Shown in pieces: positions 1 to 10,072 of a DNA stretch of 64,000 bases. Within the stretch, counting starts at the first letter, position 1, and the number at the start of each line of letters is the position of its first letter. The notes under the pieces were generated by a model that was not told the DNA's origin, did not search any database, and was given only the letters and a program-made list of their open reading frames with translations. The DNA is taken from assembly GCA_037962975.1 (NCBI GenBank), contig JAYKXN010000101.1:62001-126000 (forward strand), read 5' to 3'. The position numbers were made by a program, and so were the translations under genes. Source of the DNA: Clitoria ternatea (Eukaryota > Streptophyta > Magnoliopsida > Fabales > Fabaceae).

Positions 1-1033
1 GTTTTATACAATATTTATAATTACTTTCAATGTTGTTTTGGATTCCATACAATGAAACTACTTAAAAACTTTTATGCGTGCGTACGTGCGTCCATGCATA
101 CGTGTGCTTTTATGAAGTCTTTGAACTTTTTTTGGTCGTTTTATAACAAGAATCAATCATTATTTTTACAAATAGCATTCTTAAATGGAGTTAGTCATCT
201 TTGATATCAATTATATATTATTATTTTATAAATATAATTCTTATTTACATTCTCTCACTTTTACTATCAATTATCAATAGAAGATGATTAATTCCCTTTT
301 CCATTTATTGATAGTAAAGATTGATAGTAAAAGAATGTGACAAAATTAAGTAAAAAATTATATTTTATTAATAATTATATTATTTTATTTTTTAAGGTTT
401 ATTTAGTAAGAGAATCACGTAAGGGATTACACCAAGTCTTAATTGATGCATTTAATCTAAAATATATTAATATTAATTAAAATTATAAATAATATATTTT
501 ATTTTTCCTTAATTTTCAATGTATTTTCTCTTATCCTTTTTATGACATGTGTTTTAGTCTTTTTCATGTTAATTTTCATATGACTTCTTTCAATTTACAA
601 TGTGCATTGAATATTTTTTCAACACATACTTTTATTAATCATTGATCTTTCTAGTTTATTATTCAATGTAATTTTAAAAGTATACCAAGAATAATTGATA
701 AGTTTAATATGTTTACCTAATATAACTAAATTTCTTAATCAACGTAAAATAGCAAAATATGGTGAGAGAAAAAGCACTAGTGACGACTCTTCTTTTCTTT
801 TTAAAAGTTTTATACAATATTTATAAATATTTTCAATGCTGTTTTGGATTCCATACAATGAAACTACTTAATAATTTTCGTGCATGCATACGTGCGTCCA
901 AGCATACATGTACATTTATGAAGTCTTTGTGAGTTTTTTTAGTCGTTTTATGACGTGAATGAATCCTAATTTGTACAAATAGCATTCTTAAATGGCTTCA
1001 GTCTTCTTTGATATCAATTATATGTTATTATTT

Positions 1034-1034
1034 G
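1034..1034. other. Difference between filled-site flank and its duplicate
   Basis: Base g here corresponds to t in the copy at 62878. Together with 1015 (c/t), 1226 (a/g) and two differences right of the element, this gives about five substitutions seen by eye over about 2155 aligned bases. Confidence 0.7.
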
Positions 1035-1528
1035 TATAAATATTATTCTTACTTAGAATTCTCTCTCTTTTACTATCAATTATCAATAGAAGATGATTAA
1101 TTCTCTTTTCCATTTATTGATAGTAAAGATCGATAGTAAAAGAATGTGACAAAATTAATTAAAAAATTATATTTTATTAATAATTCTATTATTTTATTTT
1201 TTAAGGTTTATTTAGTAAGAGAATCACATAAGGGATCACACTGAGTCTTAATCGATGCATTTAATTTAAAATAAAATAATATTAATTAAAAATATAAAAA
1301 ATATATTTTATTTTTCCTTCATCTTTAATGTATTTTCTCTTATCCTTTTTATGACATGTGTTTTAGAATTTTGCATGTGAATTTTTATATGACTTCTTTC
1401 AATTTACAGTGTGCATTGATTACTTTTTCAACACATACTTTTATTAATTAATTTTGATACTATTTATATCAGTGGAATATGAAATAATCATTGATCTTCT
1501 TGTTTATTATTCAATGTAATTTTAAAAG

Positions 1529-1533
1529 TATAC
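1529..1533. repeat. Target site duplication TATAC, left
   Basis: The five bases before the LTR start are repeated immediately after the right LTR at 17959-17963. Uninterrupted satellite A carries a single copy of this word in aaaagtataccaagaa, for example at 63373-63377. This fixes the element ends. Confidence 0.95.
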
Positions 1534-2273
1534 TGATCTGTCCTGGACCGGGGTCAAGAGATCCGGACTCAGACCAGTCACGAATAGTATGTAAACCCTA
1601 AATACTGTATAGAAGGCCGGATGTATGTGTATCCGATGTAGGTATCCGTTGTCCTTGAGTGAGAAGAGCGGATTGGGCGTTCTGGAGATCCTTCACACCG
1701 ACCTAACGCGTTGAAGTGGGCGAATGGTGGTGTCACCTGCAAAGATTCTCCGACGCTCAAGTCAGTGAGTATATTCCAAGTAAGGAATGTATTCAGAGAG
1801 GAATCAGTCGTAAAAGAGCTGAGGGAAAGGATCCCCAACTTCAATCATGAAGCTAGTTCATATACCTGATTGGCTCGATTAACGAGGACTCGTTGGTGGG
1901 GAACCACCAACTCCCATTAGCATTATTATATTGCGCACTTACCTGCATGATTGGGTCAAGTGGCTATTTCATATTGAGCGTAGAGAATGTAGACTAGGAT
2001 TAGGGAACAAGTTGACCATTCCCGTGAGCAAAATTTGGCTCGTAGTGTAGGGAATTATTGATCGATCCCTGTAGCAATAATCCTTGTCATTAGCACAGTG
2101 ACATGTGTATTGTCCGATGTCATGGTGTTATCCTGAACAACCGGTATAGGGAGAACGCCTGATACGGAATTACAGTTCGGATGTATACCGATGACATCGG
2201 TTACACGTAGATGTCTCATCAAAGACGTTGAAATGTATATAGCAGATCGGATACCGGTATTGAGACCGGATCA
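1534..2273 (-). repeat. LTR, left (element 3' LTR)
   Basis: 740 bp, starting TGATCTGTCC and ending CCGGATCA. It matches 17219-17958 base for base apart from position 1647 (c here, t at 17332) and 2237 (a here, t at 17922). The ORF through 1578-1844 recurs in the other LTR and has no recognisable domain, so I do not call it a gene. Confidence 0.97.
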
Positions 2274-2290
2274 TATGTCCCCTAGCTTGT
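2274..2290 (-). other. Polypurine-tract-like sequence beside the 3' LTR
   Basis: On the minus strand the bases just before the LTR read AGCTAGGGGACATA followed by the LTR's TG. The purine run is short but in the right place for plus-strand priming. A related word (tagccccctagctgatgtgag) appears at about 6900, at the start of the second antisense module. Confidence 0.5.
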
Positions 2291-2570
2291 GTGAGGGACC
2301 AAATGGTTGTTCACATAAGCTACTCAACCTGCGAGAGGTCTTAATATCGGTAAACTTACGTGTGTAACAGTTCCTTAGCATCTATTGTCATTCGTAAAGA
2401 ACCGCTCTGAAGTTAATAGAAAAGACCTTTCGGTACTGTCACAACGGATTCAGACAAAGATTCGTTGTGTGAGAATTTCAAGAGTTTATTGGAATTGAAA
2501 GCTCTTGAAGTTTGTGTAACGGCTGTAAAGCGTAAATTGCGTTGCATGATTAGACATTAATGCTTTTAAT

Positions 2571-2576
2571 CACGTG
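2571..2576 (+). promoter_or_regulatory. G-box CACGTG, module 1
   Basis: The palindrome CACGTG sits in tttaatcacgtgggcaagca. The same context (ttaattcacgtgggcgcgcc) occurs at 7144-7149 upstream of the second antisense gene. Conservation between two otherwise diverged promoters supports a role; G-boxes are bound by plant bZIP and bHLH factors. Confidence 0.5.
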
Positions 2577-2803
2577 GGCAAGCAATTATTGCGCCTGAGA
2601 TGAAAATCTCATTAACCGTCGTTTTGGGCTTAATGGGCTTGAAGTTTTCAAAACTTTTGGGCCTAGTGGATAGCCCTTTGCTGAGTCGCTATCGTTTTGG
2701 CGCCCAAGAATTTGGAACGGTTGTGTCGTTTCGCTTGTGTACAGGTGCGTTTTATCGAGAACGACACAACTCCAAGAGGAGGTAACCGGTCCTCTTTGTT
2801 TCC

Positions 2804-2810
2804 TATAAAA
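2804..2810 (+). promoter_or_regulatory. TATA box of antisense gene 1
   Basis: TATAAAA in tttcctataaaaggaatac, about 460 bp before the start codon, in a plant core-promoter-like context. Transcription would start near 2835. No equally good TATA box is seen ahead of the second gene. Confidence 0.5.
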
Positions 2811-3268
2811 GGAATACTTAGTGGATTCTGGGTTCCACTTGCTTTTGCTTTCTCAACGAAACTCTGCAGAAATTTTGCAAGGAAGTTTATCGCCTACATT
2901 GCGAGGGTCTCTTCGTTCCTCAAATTCATCACTGTCATCTGAGGTGACTATCTTTTCCTTGTCGCTTTAGTTTCGCTTTGACTTGCTACTCGTAGTTATA
3001 GAAAGTAGGCTTCATCAAAAAAAAAGGGGGGGGGGAATCAGTTTCCCTCAACCCTAATAGTTGTGGGGAAGAATCCTTGTGATTCTTCCTAAGACTGCAC
3101 CGCGTCGCTCAGAAAGGGGATCTTACTCATTGCGGGAAGTGACCTTTCCCTTCTCAGAGTCGCCCTCTGATTGTAATTGCTTTTAAAATGCAGTGAGTAA
3201 TGATTGCAACTTTCTGACGACATTTTATTTCTTATCATAGATTAAGGAGTTCGGTCTAGATACTTCCA

Positions 3269-5542
3269 ATGGCAACTGGAGAAGGATCTTCTGGAGATAG
3301 TGCCATTTCGAAGACAGCTGAAGGTCTCTTCAGCGTAGTTGCTTCGAGGCTGAATTGGGAGGAGGTTCAGGCTAAATGGCCTTTCTGTTGGGTGTCCAGC
3401 GAATTTAAGGACTTGGCCTCTCGTCATGCGGATGAGGAGGGATCTCGGATTCAACCGAGGTTCACGCTGAGTATGGATGAAGAGACAAAAAAGTGGTATA
3501 GGGTTTACGCACCACTTCCGACAGAGCGGATATGTCATGTCGTCCCCAACGATCGTTCAGTGTACATGTACGACTTCATCTTTCATTATTTGGGTGTCCG
3601 CTTCCCATTAACCGAACTCCAGATGGGCGTTTTGAGGTTTTTGAACTGTGCACCCTCCCAACTTCATCCCAACGGTTGGGGCCTCATCCGAGCTCTCGAA
3701 GTGCTTGGGGAGCACTTCAATTTCACGCCAACTGTAGCGATGCTGTTCTACTACACTCAGGTAGTTCGAAGGGCGAATAAGCAGGGCGGAGTTGGTCTGG
3801 TGACACTCCGGACTCTCTGTTCTTTTGTGAACTTTGAGTCTTATACTGATTCGGCCAAGGTTGATGGGAAGTCGTTTAAGACCTACTTCACTCGCATCTC
3901 CATTAAGAAGGGCAAACCGAAATTCTGGAAGGACGAAGAGGATGTTGACAAATTTCCCCTGAGCTGGACACACAAACATTTCCTCTTGAGCTCACACGCG
4001 TACTACACTGATCAATCCGATCTGTCTCGTGAGACGTCGAGAGTGTTGTTCGCGCTTGAATCGCACACTACAGGTCGTCACGTCTTCTCGTGTAGGCGTT
4101 TGCTAAGTAGCTCAAGCGGAGTCCGGGAGGAATATTTGCGTACTTCTCGTTTTATTTCATCTTCCTCCTTTTCCAAATATATATAGAATATTTGTAGTTG
4201 CTGACATCTTGTGTTTGTTCATGTAGGTGAAATAGAACAAGAGACTCCGGAGATGGACAAATTAAAGAAATTCAAGGCGGCTGGTAAATCCGTTTCCCGT
4301 GAGAATGAAGTGAAGCCCAGGCCTTCAACCAAGGATCGTCCTGAGTTAATAATACTGACCTCGGATGCTGAAGGGGACGTTCCGTTGGTTGAGGGCGGTT
4401 CATCTGCCGCTGATGAATCCACGGGTCATCCTCCAGTTTCTGAGAGGAGAAGAAAAATCAAGAATGACTCAGTGGGAGGCCCGTCCAAAAAGCGCAAAAC
4501 TTCGGAGGGTAAGCTTGTTGAAACCTCGGAAGCAGCTGGTGCTCCCTCTAGTCTTAATAAAGAAACTGCTGTTGGGGCTTCTGGGTCAAATCCGACCTCC
4601 TTCCCAACGACCTCGTTTCTCACCCCCTTCCTCTCCTACGAAGGTTCTACTCCTGCCACTCTTCCACCACCGATGTACAAACTCCGGCCTACGCTTAGTG
4701 TTAAAGAGATTGAAGAAGCGTGTGAGGCCGGAAGGTGGCAGCTAGCCGAACTTGCTGGATTGCTGTCTTCCGTCAGCGAGTTGGCTAAGAACGTCGACAA
4801 GGTTGAGGAGCTAAGTGAAAAATTAGAAGAGCTCAACCTTTCCTCAGACAAGGACAAAGCCGCCATAAAGTTAATGGAAGATCGTCTTAACAAGTCTAAG
4901 GAGTTTGGTGATCTCGTAACTAAAGAGAATCTCAAGCTCAAAGTCGATCTTAAAAACTTGGAAGGCAAGGTGGCAGAGAAGGAGGAAGAACTCCGTAGCA
5001 GCCAGGATAAGCATAAAGCTGATGCTGAGGAGTGGTCTCAAAGGGAGAAGAAGCTCCTTCTTGAGATAGAGGGACTGAAGGCTAGGAATGCGGAGTTCGA
5101 GGTGTCTAGTGAGGAGCTGTCCAAGTTGCGGGGAGAATTGGCTACAGCGAAAGCTGAGAGAGAAGAAGCTGTTGACATATGCAGCCGGGCTGTTGAAGAG
5201 TCCTTCGGCCTAGCCATACGCCAAGTCTTCTACCGCAACCCCACTGCGAAACTTAACCTTTATGGAATGGATCCGTACTATGAATTCCATGGGGGAAAGT
5301 TAGTCGCAGTGGTGGATGGTCGTCACGAGGATCCACCGACGTCCTTGTATGGTTTGGCTCCTCTTCCTGAGGGTCAATCTATGGGACCTGATTACGTCTT
5401 TCCTGTGCCCGAGGTTCCCTCTTCTGAAGAAAGGGCTGAGGCTCCTGGAGGTGAGACTCCTGCGGAGGTTCCAAAGGAAGGGGGACAAGAGCCTTGTGCT
5501 GAGGAGGCGCAAAAAACTGAAGAACAGATTCCTCCTCCGTAA
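3269..5542 (+). CDS. Antisense gene 1 of the retrotransposon: Transposase_28-like, coiled-coil protein (spliced)
   Basis: Joining 3269-4139 and 4227-5542 across an 87-bp GT-AG intron gives 728 residues. Residues about 95-240 carry the block GVRFPLTELQMGVLRFLNCA followed by PSQLHPNGWG. It resembles the Pfam 'putative gypsy type transposon' family (Transposase_28), which is known from extra ORFs of Tat retrotransposons; its biochemical role is unknown. After the splice come a conserved IILTSDAEGDVPLVEGGS motif (about 333-350), a basic nuclear-localisation-like patch (RRRKIKN and PSKKRKT, about 364-382), a long coiled coil (about 463-610) and a C-terminal block FGLAIRQVFYRNP...MDPYYEFH shared with gene 2. 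The tail is rich in Pro and Glu. It runs antisense to gag-pol. The ATG at 3269 is the first in the open frame. It is probably a nuclear, self-associating protein (inferred). Confidence 0.82.
4140..4226 (+). other. Intron of antisense gene 1 (87 bp, phase 1)
   Basis: GT at 4140-4141 and AG at 4225-4226 (ttgttcatgtag). Splicing joins tat-ttg-c to gt-gaa-ata, giving Tyr-Leu-Arg-Glu-Ile in frame. The intron is T-rich, as plant introns are. The second antisense gene has an 83-bp intron at exactly the same codon and phase. Confidence 0.82.
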
Positions 5543-6013
5543 TTTTGTTTTCATTTACATGTATAGTTGTGTACCGGGATCAACTCCGGATTTTGAACTA
5601 TTGTATGTAATTTCATTTCAATGAATGAATTTTGGTTGAAGAAATTTGTCTTCATTGTTTCATGTATATATAAATCGTTACTAATCCGTTCAGTGTAATT
5701 AATCTTAAGGCCGGATTGAAATAATAGCCTAGGAAGATTAAATAACAAATAAAATTTAGAACGGATAAATATATACATGTCCCCAAGTGCGTATTAAGAA
5801 GAAGGTGCCTGTCTCTGGGGCATGATCCTTAATTCTTTTGGGGAAAGATGGGTCGATCCGCTGTTTAGCAAAGTAGTGTAACAGGACGGATGACTGCTTC
5901 TAATCCGTAATATTCTTACAGGAGATGATAATATTGTTCCAAGTTTAGGGAACCGCAAGGAAGTGGTGTTTGAGTCCTTTATCATAAGGATGATGATGGG
6001 AGTTTTTTCTACG
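5543..6013 (+). other. 3' flank of antisense gene 1 and spacer
   Basis: The 3' untranslated region has the word CCGGGATCAACTCCGGAT at 5574-5591, also found after gene 2 (CCGGGATCAGCTCCGGAT at 10122-10139). It is followed by an AT-rich stretch with gaatgaat near 5622 but no clear AATAAA. Past 5700 there are only diverged fragments of the element's own spacer; no gene is seen. Confidence 0.5.
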
Positions 6014-6821
6014 CCAGGAGTTACGTTGTTGTATCACAGAATAGGTGATAAAGAGTATCCGTCCTGGGAGAATACCACTAGAAAGCGAAAGTGCGGACTG
6101 ACTTTCGGAATTTTCCATCATAAAGATGATTATGAGTATTGATCATGCCAGGTGTTTTATCATTAAATCACTTCATAAGTGATTGAGATCATCCGTCTTG
6201 GGGATGTGTACGATACCAGCAACTACATCATCAGGTCGCATATTAGGTGATTGAGATCATCCGTCCTTTGGGTGTGTATGGCGCCAGGAGTTACATCGTC
6301 AGATCACAGCATGGGTGATTGAGATCATCCGTCCTGGGCAGGTACACCGCGTTAGGAGTTACATCGTCATATCACATAATGGGTGACTGAGGTTATCCGT
6401 TCTGGAAAAGTATACATCGTCAAGAGTTACATCGTCAGATCACAGATTAAGTGATTTAGATAATCCATCCTGGAGACATTTTTCAATCGTAGGAGTACGG
6501 ATTGAGTGAATACTTTCATCGTAAGAATGATGATGAGAATTGTTCATACCAGGAGTTACATCGTCGAATCACTTTATAGGTGATTGGGATCATCCGTCCT
6601 GGAATGATTCACACCAGGAGTTACACCATCGAATCACAAAATATGTGATTGAGATCATCCGTCCTGGAATGATTAGTGGAGCTCTTCGTACCAGGAGTTA
6701 CATCATCGAATCACTGAATAAGTGATTGAGATCATCCGTCCTGGTGTGATTATTGGAGTCCTTCGTACCAGGAGTTACATCATCGAATCACTGAATAAGT
6801 GATTGAGATCATCCGTCCTGG
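6014..6821. repeat. Tandem repeat with internal dyads, about ten units
   Basis: Units of roughly 54 bp plus variable linkers run from ccaggagttacatc to atccgtcctgg. Each holds a hairpin such as aatcac-tgaataa-gtgatt in its centre. The last two units are nearly identical, the first ones diverged. Two further units with a tagctga/ttattga centre lie at 11371-11503. No ORF of substance crosses the block. Confidence 0.85.
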
Positions 6822-7547
6822 TGAATTTTTCCAATCACGGGAGTGCGGATTCAATTGGCAATTTTCGCTCCATCCGAAATCCGAGTCTTACCTCTACTAG
6901 CCCCCTAGCTGATGTGAGGAAGCAGTTGACTTGCTCATATGAGCTATATTGATCGTAGTACGTCTGGATTTCGGGTTTATACCGAAGTGTAAATATCCGC
7001 TCTGGGAACCATGTTCCGTAGTGGTGAAATTTTAAGGGCGGATTCGACAATGGGAATATTAGAAGTTTATCGAATTTCGCAACCCTTGGTATTCGGGTAA
7101 TGGTGGCCACGTTTCTAATGATTGGACATTTAATGCCTTAATTCACGTGGGCGCGCCATTATTGCATTAAGTGCGCATGTCTTAGTAACTGTCACGCATA
7201 GTCTTGTTGGGCCTAGGATTTAGTTTTAATAGGCCCATTTCGATGGCTCTGTGACAAAACGATGGGATTTTCGCGCCATGAGGTACTAAACGACAATTTT
7301 GGTCCACTAAACGGGGAGTCGTTTGTGGGTAAACGACGGATTGTGTTTAGTGGGTATTTGAAAAATTTTTGTGCCCTGATACAGGCATATTTGGCAATCT
7401 GAGTTACCATTTCTTCTTGCTTCCTCGACGAACCTCTGCAAAAGTCCCAAGAAGTTCTTCGTGTCTGCCTCTGTGAATTTCAATTCACTATCCTTAGGTA
7501 ACCACTTTCCCTTCGTTTGTTTTTGCATCTCTTTTCAATATTCGAGA
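6822..7547 (+). promoter_or_regulatory. Upstream region of antisense gene 2
   Basis: From about 6900 this region is a diverged copy of 2274-2650: ccccctagctgatgtgagg, ttgctcatatgagct, gacatttaatgcc and the G-box context at 7144-7149. TGGGCCTA at about 7208 and AGGCCCAT at about 7230 are site-II-like words. cgacgaacctctgcaaaa near 7423 matches caacgaaactctgcagaa near 2855. No strong TATA box is seen. Confidence 0.5.
7144..7149 (+). promoter_or_regulatory. G-box CACGTG, module 2
   Basis: It lies in ttaattcacgtgggcgcgcc, the counterpart of 2571-2576. The flanking attattgc word is also shared between the two modules. Confidence 0.5.
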
Positions 7548-10072
7548 ATGGCTAGGAAGGGTGTTAGCTTCAGTGGCGTTAGCCCTAGAGGAAGAGGAGG
7601 AAGGGCTTTGGCTCAAAACCCTAATGTTCGTGGTGGGAGGATCCCAGTGATCTTCCAATCGAGGCCACAGTATACAGGGGGGGAGGAATCGCAATATCAA
7701 AGGCGAAGGGTGATTATACCCTCTTCAGAGTCTTCCTCCTCCAGTGAGAGTGTCGAAAGTGGGGATTTGTATCTCTCTGATGATGTGAAATTTTATCGCA
7801 GCATCAAGGCTTTCACGATGGTGACAAAGAAAGCAACTGGGAGGAAGTCGTCTGAAGGGGAATCCCCTTCCGAGAAGTATATCTTGAAGACCCAATCCGG
7901 CCTCTGCAATGTGGTTGCACACCGGATAGACTGGGTGAAATTCCAACAGAAACGCCCATTCAGCTGGGTGGCTGAGGAATTTCGTGAGACACCGTCCGTC
8001 CACGCTCGGGAGGATGAAGGGGAGCTGGAGCCGCGGTTTACCGTATGGAAGAAGGACAAATACAAATGGTGTTTTAAAGTATTCGCTCCCCTTCCATCAG
8101 TACGGATATGCCACACACCGGACGAGAAGTCTTTGTTCATGTATGATTTTCTATTTCTGAACTTGGGTGTGCGTTTCCCCTTGACGAAGTTTGAGATGGG
8201 AGTCCTGAGATTCTTGGACTGTGCCCCCTCGCAACTTCACCCTAATGGATGGGGATTGGTCCGCTCTCTTGAAGTGCTTGGGGAGCACTTCAACTTTAAA
8301 CCGACGGTGGCCATGCTTTTCTACTTCACTCAAGTGGTCCGTCGTGCGAATAAGGAGAAAGGAGGAGTGAGCTTGATATCCCTCCGGACTATCTCCAAGA
8401 TCATCAACTTCGAGGCGTACACTGACTCCGCCAAAGTTGATGGGCGTTCATTCAAGTCCTATTTCACGAAGATTAGCGTCCATCCGAATGAATCAATTTT
8501 TTGGTTAACTGAAGATGGGATTCCAAAATTCCCAGTGACTTGGACGCACGAGCATTTTTTGTTGACCTCCCAAGCGTACTATACCGAGGAGGACGAACTG
8601 AGCCCAACTTCGATCTCTGTTCTTTCGGCTCTGCAGTCCTACACAGCCTCACACCAATTTTTCTCCTGCAGGCGTTTGTTAGGACCAAAGTCTACTTGCG
8701 AGGAGTATTTACGTAATTTTCCTGCCGTTCTTCATGCGTTATTATGTCATGTCTTGAAACTTTTCCGTCTCTGATTGTGTCTTTTAATTGTGCAGGTGAA
8801 ATTCAGAGCGAGTCACCAGAGATGAATAGACTAAAAGGTCTCAAGGCCGGAGAGACTTCCGTTGCGGCTGAAAATGACATTCAGGCAAAGCGGAACTCGA
8901 AGAAGGCTACTGCTGAGACGATAATATTAACTTCGTCTGCTGGTGACGATATTCCTCTGATCGAGGGCGGATCTGAGAAGGTGGTCGAGAAAAAGAAGAG
9001 GACTAAGCGTGATCCTTCGAAAACCTCAGACCGTCAATCCTCGCCCAAAAAACCAAAAGCTTCAAGAGGGGCTGCTGAGCTTGTGCCCTCTAAAGAGAAG
9101 AGAGCGGAAGAACCCACTCCGGATGCCCCCGGCAGTGTAATCACTTGTGGGGCGAAGCCAATAACGACTTATTTCGCGCCCAAAGTCCCCTGCTCTCTTG
9201 AAGGTAATTCCGGTCTTGTTCAACATCCGGTGTACGAGGGCTCCGTTCCTGAGGGCGTTCCTGAATCCTCACCCAAGGTGAAGCCCTCGTTAAGGAGTGA
9301 AGAAATGATGAAAGCTTGCGACGACGGACAGAAGCACTTGGCTGATTTATCCAAGCTCCTCAAGTCAGTTCGCGAGCTCACAGAAGAAAACGAGAGGCTC
9401 ACCTCGATGGTTGGCAAGGACAAGGCAATCATCCTCCAATTAGAAGGGAAATTAAAAACTTCCGAAGAGGAAACTCAGAAGAAGGATGAAGAAATTGCCA
9501 AGTTGAAGAAGCTTGCCAAGGAGCTGGAGGGTCAGGTTCTTGATCAGAAGAAAATCAACGCTGACCTCCATGCCAATTTTTGTGTGGAGAAGGAACGCTC
9601 TTCGAAGCTAGATGAGCGGTTGAAGGAGGCTAAGGTCGTCTATTCCCAAGGAGCGGATGATTGGTCACGTAAGGAAAAGGAGCTGCTATTAAAGCTGGAG
9701 GATCTGAATGGCGAAGTCAAGACCCTGAAAGCAGACTTGGACGATGCTGTAAACATGTGTGATCAAGCGGTCAAGGAGGCTTTCGGGTTGGCAATTCGTC
9801 AGGTGTTATACCGGAATCCCAAGGTGTCACTTAATTTGAACGGTATTGATCCGTTCTATGAGTTTCACCAAGGGAAACTGGTGGCCATCGTTGACAATCG
9901 TCAAGAGAGTCCGCCTAGAACTCCTTATAAGTTTGCTCCTTTACCTAAAGGTCAATCAATGAGACCTTCCCTCCTGAAACCCATAAGTACAGGATCGAGC
10001 TCTCGCACTGAAGGAGGCAAGACCGGGGGCAAAGGCAAAGGGAAGGAGGGAGACTCAAGTCAGAAAGAGTAG
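7548..10072 (+). CDS. Antisense gene 2 of the retrotransposon: longer paralogue of gene 1 (spliced)
   Basis: Joining 7548-8712 and 8796-10072 across an 83-bp intron gives 813 residues. I chose the ATG at 7548 because the frame upstream of it opens only with a GTG. Compared with gene 1 it has an extra basic Arg/Gly and Ser-rich N-terminus (SPRGRGGR, SSESSSSSES). The Transposase_28-like domain (about 195-345) keeps GVRFPL, MGVLRFL, CAPSQLHPNGWGL and TDSAKVDG. Exon 2 has IILTSSAGDDIPLIEGGS (about 431-448), a basic patch KKKRTKRD (about 454-461), a long coiled coil (about 556-715) and FGLAIRQVLYRNP...IDPFYEFH. The domain looks about 80% identical to gene 1 by eye, while the coiled coil and linkers differ much more. 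Both paralogues are intact, which suggests selection. Its function is unknown. Confidence 0.82.
8713..8795 (+). other. Intron of antisense gene 2 (83 bp, phase 1)
   Basis: GT at 8713-8714 and AG at 8794-8795 (aattgtgcag). Splicing joins tat-tta-c to gt-gaa-att, giving Tyr-Leu-Arg-Glu-Ile, the same residues as at the gene 1 junction. Without splicing, exon 1 would end at a stop codon at 8772-8774. Confidence 0.84.

Larger units (their letters stand above)
1..1533. repeat. Satellite A array, left part
   Basis: This stretch holds almost two tandem monomers of an AT-rich satellite with a period near 847 bp. A shared anchor (ggtga-gagaaaaag) occurs at 761 and next at 18038; once the retrotransposon is removed the spacing is 847 bp. 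Each monomer has a GC-richer alternating tract (gcgtgcgtacgtgcgtcc), a nested dyad of TACTATCAAT-type words and a conserved gtttatttagtaagagaatc block. The segment is almost identical, without indels, to 61845-63377. No credible gene is present. Confidence 0.93.
2274..3268 (+). promoter_or_regulatory. Upstream region of antisense gene 1 (promoter and 5' leader)
   Basis: This gene-less stretch separates the LTR from the first antisense gene. Its first 300 bp are a diverged copy of 6900-7200; both share cccctagct-gtgagg, caagct/gagct and attaatgc-cacgtggg blocks. It then has TGGGCC-type words, a TATAAAA box at 2804-2810 and a leader of roughly 430 bp. The short ORFs here (2600-2942) are not conserved as proteins in the second module. 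An A9-G10 homopolymer lies at 3017-3035. A 5'-leader intron from GT at 2944 to AG at 3240 is possible but unproven. Confidence 0.55.

Noticed and set aside
1578..1844. 88-codon ORF present in both LTRs
   Set aside because: It is duplicated only because the LTRs are. It has no domain and lies where transcription control and RNA ends are expected.
2600..2942. Two overlapping short plus-strand ORFs upstream of antisense gene 1
   Set aside because: They fall in the promoter and leader, and the homologous region of module 2 does not keep the frames.
2944..3240. 5'-leader intron of antisense gene 1
   Set aside because: Plausible GT and AG ends exist, but module 2 offers no matching intron, so I mention it only within the upstream region entry.
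3608..3979. Minus-strand ORFs opposite the antisense genes (also 7793-8140, 4636-4968)
   Set aside because: They are shadow frames of well-supported coding exons on the other strand.
6014..6821. Possible CRISPR-like array
   Set aside because: The units are degenerate, the 'spacers' are themselves conserved dyads, and the context is a plant retrotransposon.
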